Source of the DNA: GCA-2746795 sp964643965
GTDB taxonomy: Bacteria > Chloroflexota > Anaerolineae > Promineifilales > Promineifilaceae
Assembly (NCBI GenBank): GCA_964643965.1
Contig: CAZXVH010000109.1
Location: 1 to 17,267 of the forward strand
Length of the DNA: 17,267 bases
Direction: 5' to 3'
Position 1 is the stretch's first letter. Each line of letters starts with the position of its first letter. Positions 15,194-17,267 of the stretch are shown here, in pieces. A model generated the notes under the pieces. The model saw only the letters and a list, made by a program, of their open reading frames with translations, was not told the origin of the DNA and did not search any database. Both the position numbers and the translations under genes were made by a program.

Positions 15194-16783
15194 ATGTATA
15201 AAATTTTAGTTTCAGACAAACTGGGCGCGGCCGGTCTGGAAATGTTAGACCAGGCAGAAGACGTCCAATACGACATGAAAACCGGCTTGAGTAAGGATGA
15301 ACTCATCGCTATTTTACCGGCATATGACGCCTTGATTGTACGCAGCGATACCAAAGCAGACGCCGAAGTGTTGGCGGCGGGAAGCAAACTGCGGGTGATA
15401 GGCCGGGCCGGGGTGGGCATTGACAATATCGATGTGGTCGCGGCTTCCCAACGGGGCATCATCGTCATGAATACGCCCACCTCGAACAACATCGCTGCCG
15501 CCGAACAAGACATGGCTTTGATGTTGACGGCCAGCCGGTTCACAGTGCCGGCACATAATTCATTGGCAAACGGCCGTTGGGATCGTGCGCAATATGTGGG
15601 ATATGAACTGTACGGCAAAACGTTGGGCGTGATTGGTTTCGGCCGTATTGGCCGCCTGGTGACAGAACGCGCCCAGGCTTTTGGCATGGAAGTGATCGCC
15701 TATGATCCCTATGTGTCCGAAGAAGTGGGCCAGGGGTTGGGTGTGACGTTAGTAGACCTGGAAGATTTGTTTTCGGCAGCCGATTACATCACCCTGCACA
15801 CCGCCTACACGCCTGAAACGGACAAAATTATCAATGCCGCCGCCATTGCTCAGATGAAAGACAGCGTGATCATCGTCAATGGCGCTCGCGGTAAGCTAAT
15901 TGACGAGCAGGCATTGGCTGAGGCGCTGAAAAACGGCAAGGTGCGGGCGGTGGGCGTGGACGTATACAGCAGTGAACCACCGCAAAACAATCCCCTTATT
16001 GGACTGCCCAACGTGGTGCATACGCCGCATTTAGGGGCCAGCACCAAAGAGGCGCAGCGAGAAGTAGCCCGCAACATGGTGGCGCAGGTGTTGGACGCTT
16101 TGCACGGCAAGGATTTCCGCCATGCCGTCAACATGCCTTTCCAGATGGAGCCGGGCGAATACCCCCAAGTGCGTCCTTATATGAACCTGGCGGAGAAACT
16201 GGGGCGACTTCAGGCCGGCCTGGCGGAGGGCGTGATCAGGCGGGTAGAGGTAGAAGCCAGCGGTGACGCCGTGCAGTCGCGGGTAAAGGCGATTGCCGCC
16301 GCTCTGCTCAAAGGCATCTTGAGCGCTGACGCCGATATTAGCCCCTTGAATTCCATCAATGCCCCGGTCATTGCGGAACAAAAAGGGATTGCCATTACAC
16401 AAACGCGAGGCATGTATAATATTGATTACCCCAATTTGATCACTTGCCGGGTGTATTGGGAAGGGGGCGAACGGCAGCTGCGCGGGGTGCTGTTTGGCGG
16501 CCAGGAACCGCGCATCGTGCAGGTGGATCAATACAAATTGGAAGCCCGGCCGGATGGCGTCATTCTCATCTTGCAAAACCAGGATGTGCCGGGGGTCATC
16601 GGTCAAATCGGCACGATTTTAGCGGCGTATGAAGTGAATATCGGCGAGTGGCGCATGGGTCGGAACGAGCCAGGTGGCGAGGCGCTCTCGTTTATCAACC
16701 TGGATTCGGAACCGGCGGCAGCGGCATTAGATGCATTGTCGAAGATAACGGCCGTTACGCAGCTTAAACTCGTGACGATATAA
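15194..16783 (+). CDS. serA: D-3-phosphoglycerate dehydrogenase
   Basis: First enzyme of the phosphorylated serine pathway, oxidising 3-phosphoglycerate with NAD. At 529 residues it is the long form. The Rossmann motif is GFGRIG (G148-G153) and the catalytic set is R232 (NGARG), E261 (YSSEP) and H279 (HTPHLGAS). After about residue 310 comes the intervening substrate-binding (ASB) domain, and a C-terminal ACT domain occupies about 455-529 (LILQNQDVPGVIGQIG...NIGEWRMGR), so allosteric control by serine is possible. GGGAGG sits four bases before the ATG and the aminotransferase stops ten bases upstream, indicating one operon. A hairpin follows the gene. Domain order and residues are seen directly; serine inhibition is known for some, not all, family members. 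Confidence 0.96.
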   Translation: MYKILVSDKLGAAGLEMLDQAEDVQYDMKTGLSKDELIAILPAYDALIVRSDTKADAEVLAAGSKLRVIGRAGVGIDNIDVVAASQRGIIVMNTPTSNNIAAAEQDMALMLTASRFTVPAHNSLANGRWDRAQYVGYELYGKTLGVIGFGRIGRLVTERAQAFGMEVIAYDPYVSEEVGQGLGVTLVDLEDLFSAADYITLHTAYTPETDKIINAAAIAQMKDSVIIVNGARGKLIDEQALAEALKNGKVRAVGVDVYSSEPPQNNPLIGLPNVVHTPHLGASTKEAQREVARNMVAQVLDALHGKDFRHAVNMPFQMEPGEYPQVRPYMNLAEKLGRLQAGLAEGVIRRVEVEASGDAVQSRVKAIAAALLKGILSADADISPLNSINAPVIAEQKGIAITQTRGMYNIDYPNLITCRVYWEGGERQLRGVLFGGQEPRIVQVDQYKLEARPDGVILILQNQDVPGVIGQIGTILAAYEVNIGEWRMGRNEPGGEALSFINLDSEPAAAALDALSKITAVTQLKLVTI

Positions 16784-16790
16784 AACCCCT

Positions 16791-16848
16791 GAGGTGCGTC
16801 GCGCTTCAGTAGTGCGACGCACCTCCGTATCACTCGGCGGCTCTTTTT
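16791..16848 (+). terminator. probable terminator of the serine operon
   Basis: A perfect 12-bp stem, GAGGTGCGTCGC (16791-16802) with GCGACGCACCTC (16814-16825), and an 11-base loop start seven bases after the serA stop. The nearest T-run (16844-16848) lies about 18 bases beyond the stem, so it is not a textbook intrinsic terminator. The stem is strong enough to stop or protect the transcript. Confidence 0.6.
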
Positions 16849-16938
16849 AGCGACGTGACTATGCTACAATACAGTCAGTTATTATTACAATTTTGCCAAC
16901 GACACATTTTGGATTGTGATAAATAAGAAGGATACGCC

Positions 16939-17190
16939 ATGGAAGAACAAGACTTATTAACACGCATTACTTTCAATCCCGACATCTTTGGCGGTAAACC
17001 CATCATTCGCGGACAGCGTTTAGCTGTCGAACATATTCTCGGCATGTTGGCTGCCGGAGACGCCTCTGAAGATTTGCTCCACGCCTATCCCTGGCTGGAA
17101 AAAGCCGACATTCAAGCCTGCCTGCTTTACGCCCGTAAATTGGTGGCTCAAGAACGGTTTGAACCCCTGCAAATTAGCCCGGCCGCATGA
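16939..17190 (+). CDS. DUF433 family protein, probable antitoxin
   Basis: An 83-residue protein of the DUF433 (VapB-like) family, recognised by RITFNPDIFGGKPIIRGQRLAVEHILGMLAAG followed by the helical DLLHAYPWLEKADIQACLLYARKL. GGKP-I-RG-R and the helix-turn-helix-like second half are typical. AAGAAGGA lies six bases before the ATG. Its TGA overlaps the ATG of a DUF5615 PIN-like gene (ATGA), the usual antitoxin-toxin arrangement, so it probably binds and neutralises that product and may repress its own promoter. The upstream region 16784-16938 contains no promoter I can assign with confidence. Confidence 0.88.
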   Translation: MEEQDLLTRITFNPDIFGGKPIIRGQRLAVEHILGMLAAGDASEDLLHAYPWLEKADIQACLLYARKLVAQERFEPLQISPAA

Positions 17191-17267
17191 AAGTCTTGCT
17201 CGATTCTTGCATATCGGCCGTTTTGCGTCCCACCGCTTCAAGCCGCCGGGCATGATATTGTGTGGGT
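17187..17267 (+). pseudogene. DUF5615 PIN-like toxin, frameshifted and cut by the window end
   Basis: The gene starts at 17187 with MKVLLDSCIS, the canonical opening of DUF5615 PIN-like proteins (predicted nuclease partner of DUF433). In that frame it stops at TGA 17253-17255 after 22 codons. The expected continuation LQAAGHDIVWV is present but in the +1 frame from 17236. A one-base gain (or two-base loss) between about 17221 and 17235 explains this; the TTTT at 17221-17224 and the ccaccg stretch are the likely sites. The gene continues past 17267. Either the toxin is inactivated in this genome, or the base is a sequencing error. A near-copy of the window's iterated palindrome (TCGGCCGTT) lies at the suspected site. 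Confidence 0.72.

Larger units (their letters stand above)
730..16755. repeat. highly iterated palindrome ACGGCCGT (22 dispersed copies)
   Basis: Copies of ACGGCCGT start at 730, 1472, 1768, 1993, 2464, 3122, 4436, 4834, 5026, 5233, 5344, 5389, 6219, 6934, 6979, 7887, 8244, 12322, 12741, 13009, 15570 and 16748. Fifteen extend to AACGGCCGTT. All lie inside coding regions. Sixteen are read as Thr-Ala-Val, four as Asn-Gly-Arg and two as Arg-Pro-Leu, so the constraint is on DNA rather than on one peptide. About 0.3 copies would be expected for a random octamer in this length. None occurs between 8252 and 12321. Confidence 0.93.

Noticed and set aside
16031..16606. 191-codon open frame on the - strand
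   Set aside because: Antisense to serA through its intervening and ACT domains, with no independent evidence.

Overview
The window reads as ordinary chromosomal DNA from a moderately GC-rich bacterium. The likeliest home is Chloroflexota (Anaerolineae-like). This is inferred from the lipoproteins with Glu/Pro/Thr-rich linkers, a sugar-type ABC transporter with no local ATPase, the large lamin-tail/exonuclease lipoprotein, and a DUF433/DUF5615 pair. No rRNA or other marker gene is present to prove it.

Layout. 2-3300 (+): a NarL-type response regulator and a membrane sensor histidine kinase, a two-component pair. 3301-3563: a convergent intergenic region with a hairpin and a heptanucleotide tandem repeat. 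3564-7076 (-): a 1170-residue secreted, lipid-anchored nuclease of the ExeM/NucH type. 7077-7856: a 780-bp divergent intergenic region holding a leader hairpin, a tandem array of 68-bp structured repeats interrupted by a 100-N assembly gap, a 13-bp inverted repeat, and two promoter-like sites. 7857-12160 (+): two ABC permeases and a solute-binding lipoprotein of the carbohydrate-uptake type, closed by a strong intrinsic terminator. 12283-16783 (+): an inositol-monophosphatase-family enzyme, then phosphoserine phosphatase, a class V aminotransferase and D-3-phosphoglycerate dehydrogenase. The last three supply all steps from 3-phosphoglycerate to serine. 16939-17267 (+): a DUF433 antitoxin-like gene overlapping a DUF5615 PIN-like toxin gene that appears frameshifted and is cut by the window end.

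The most unusual signal is genome-scale rather than genic. The palindrome ACGGCCGT occurs 22 times, 15 of them as AACGGCCGTT, where about 0.3 octamers would be expected by chance. Every copy lies inside a coding region, in three different codon phases. This resembles the HIP1 iterated palindrome of cyanobacteria but has a different sequence. Other points to examine are the 68-bp repeat, whose unit folds into a three-way junction, and a MalF-type permease carrying about 230 extra residues with six extra hydrophobic segments.
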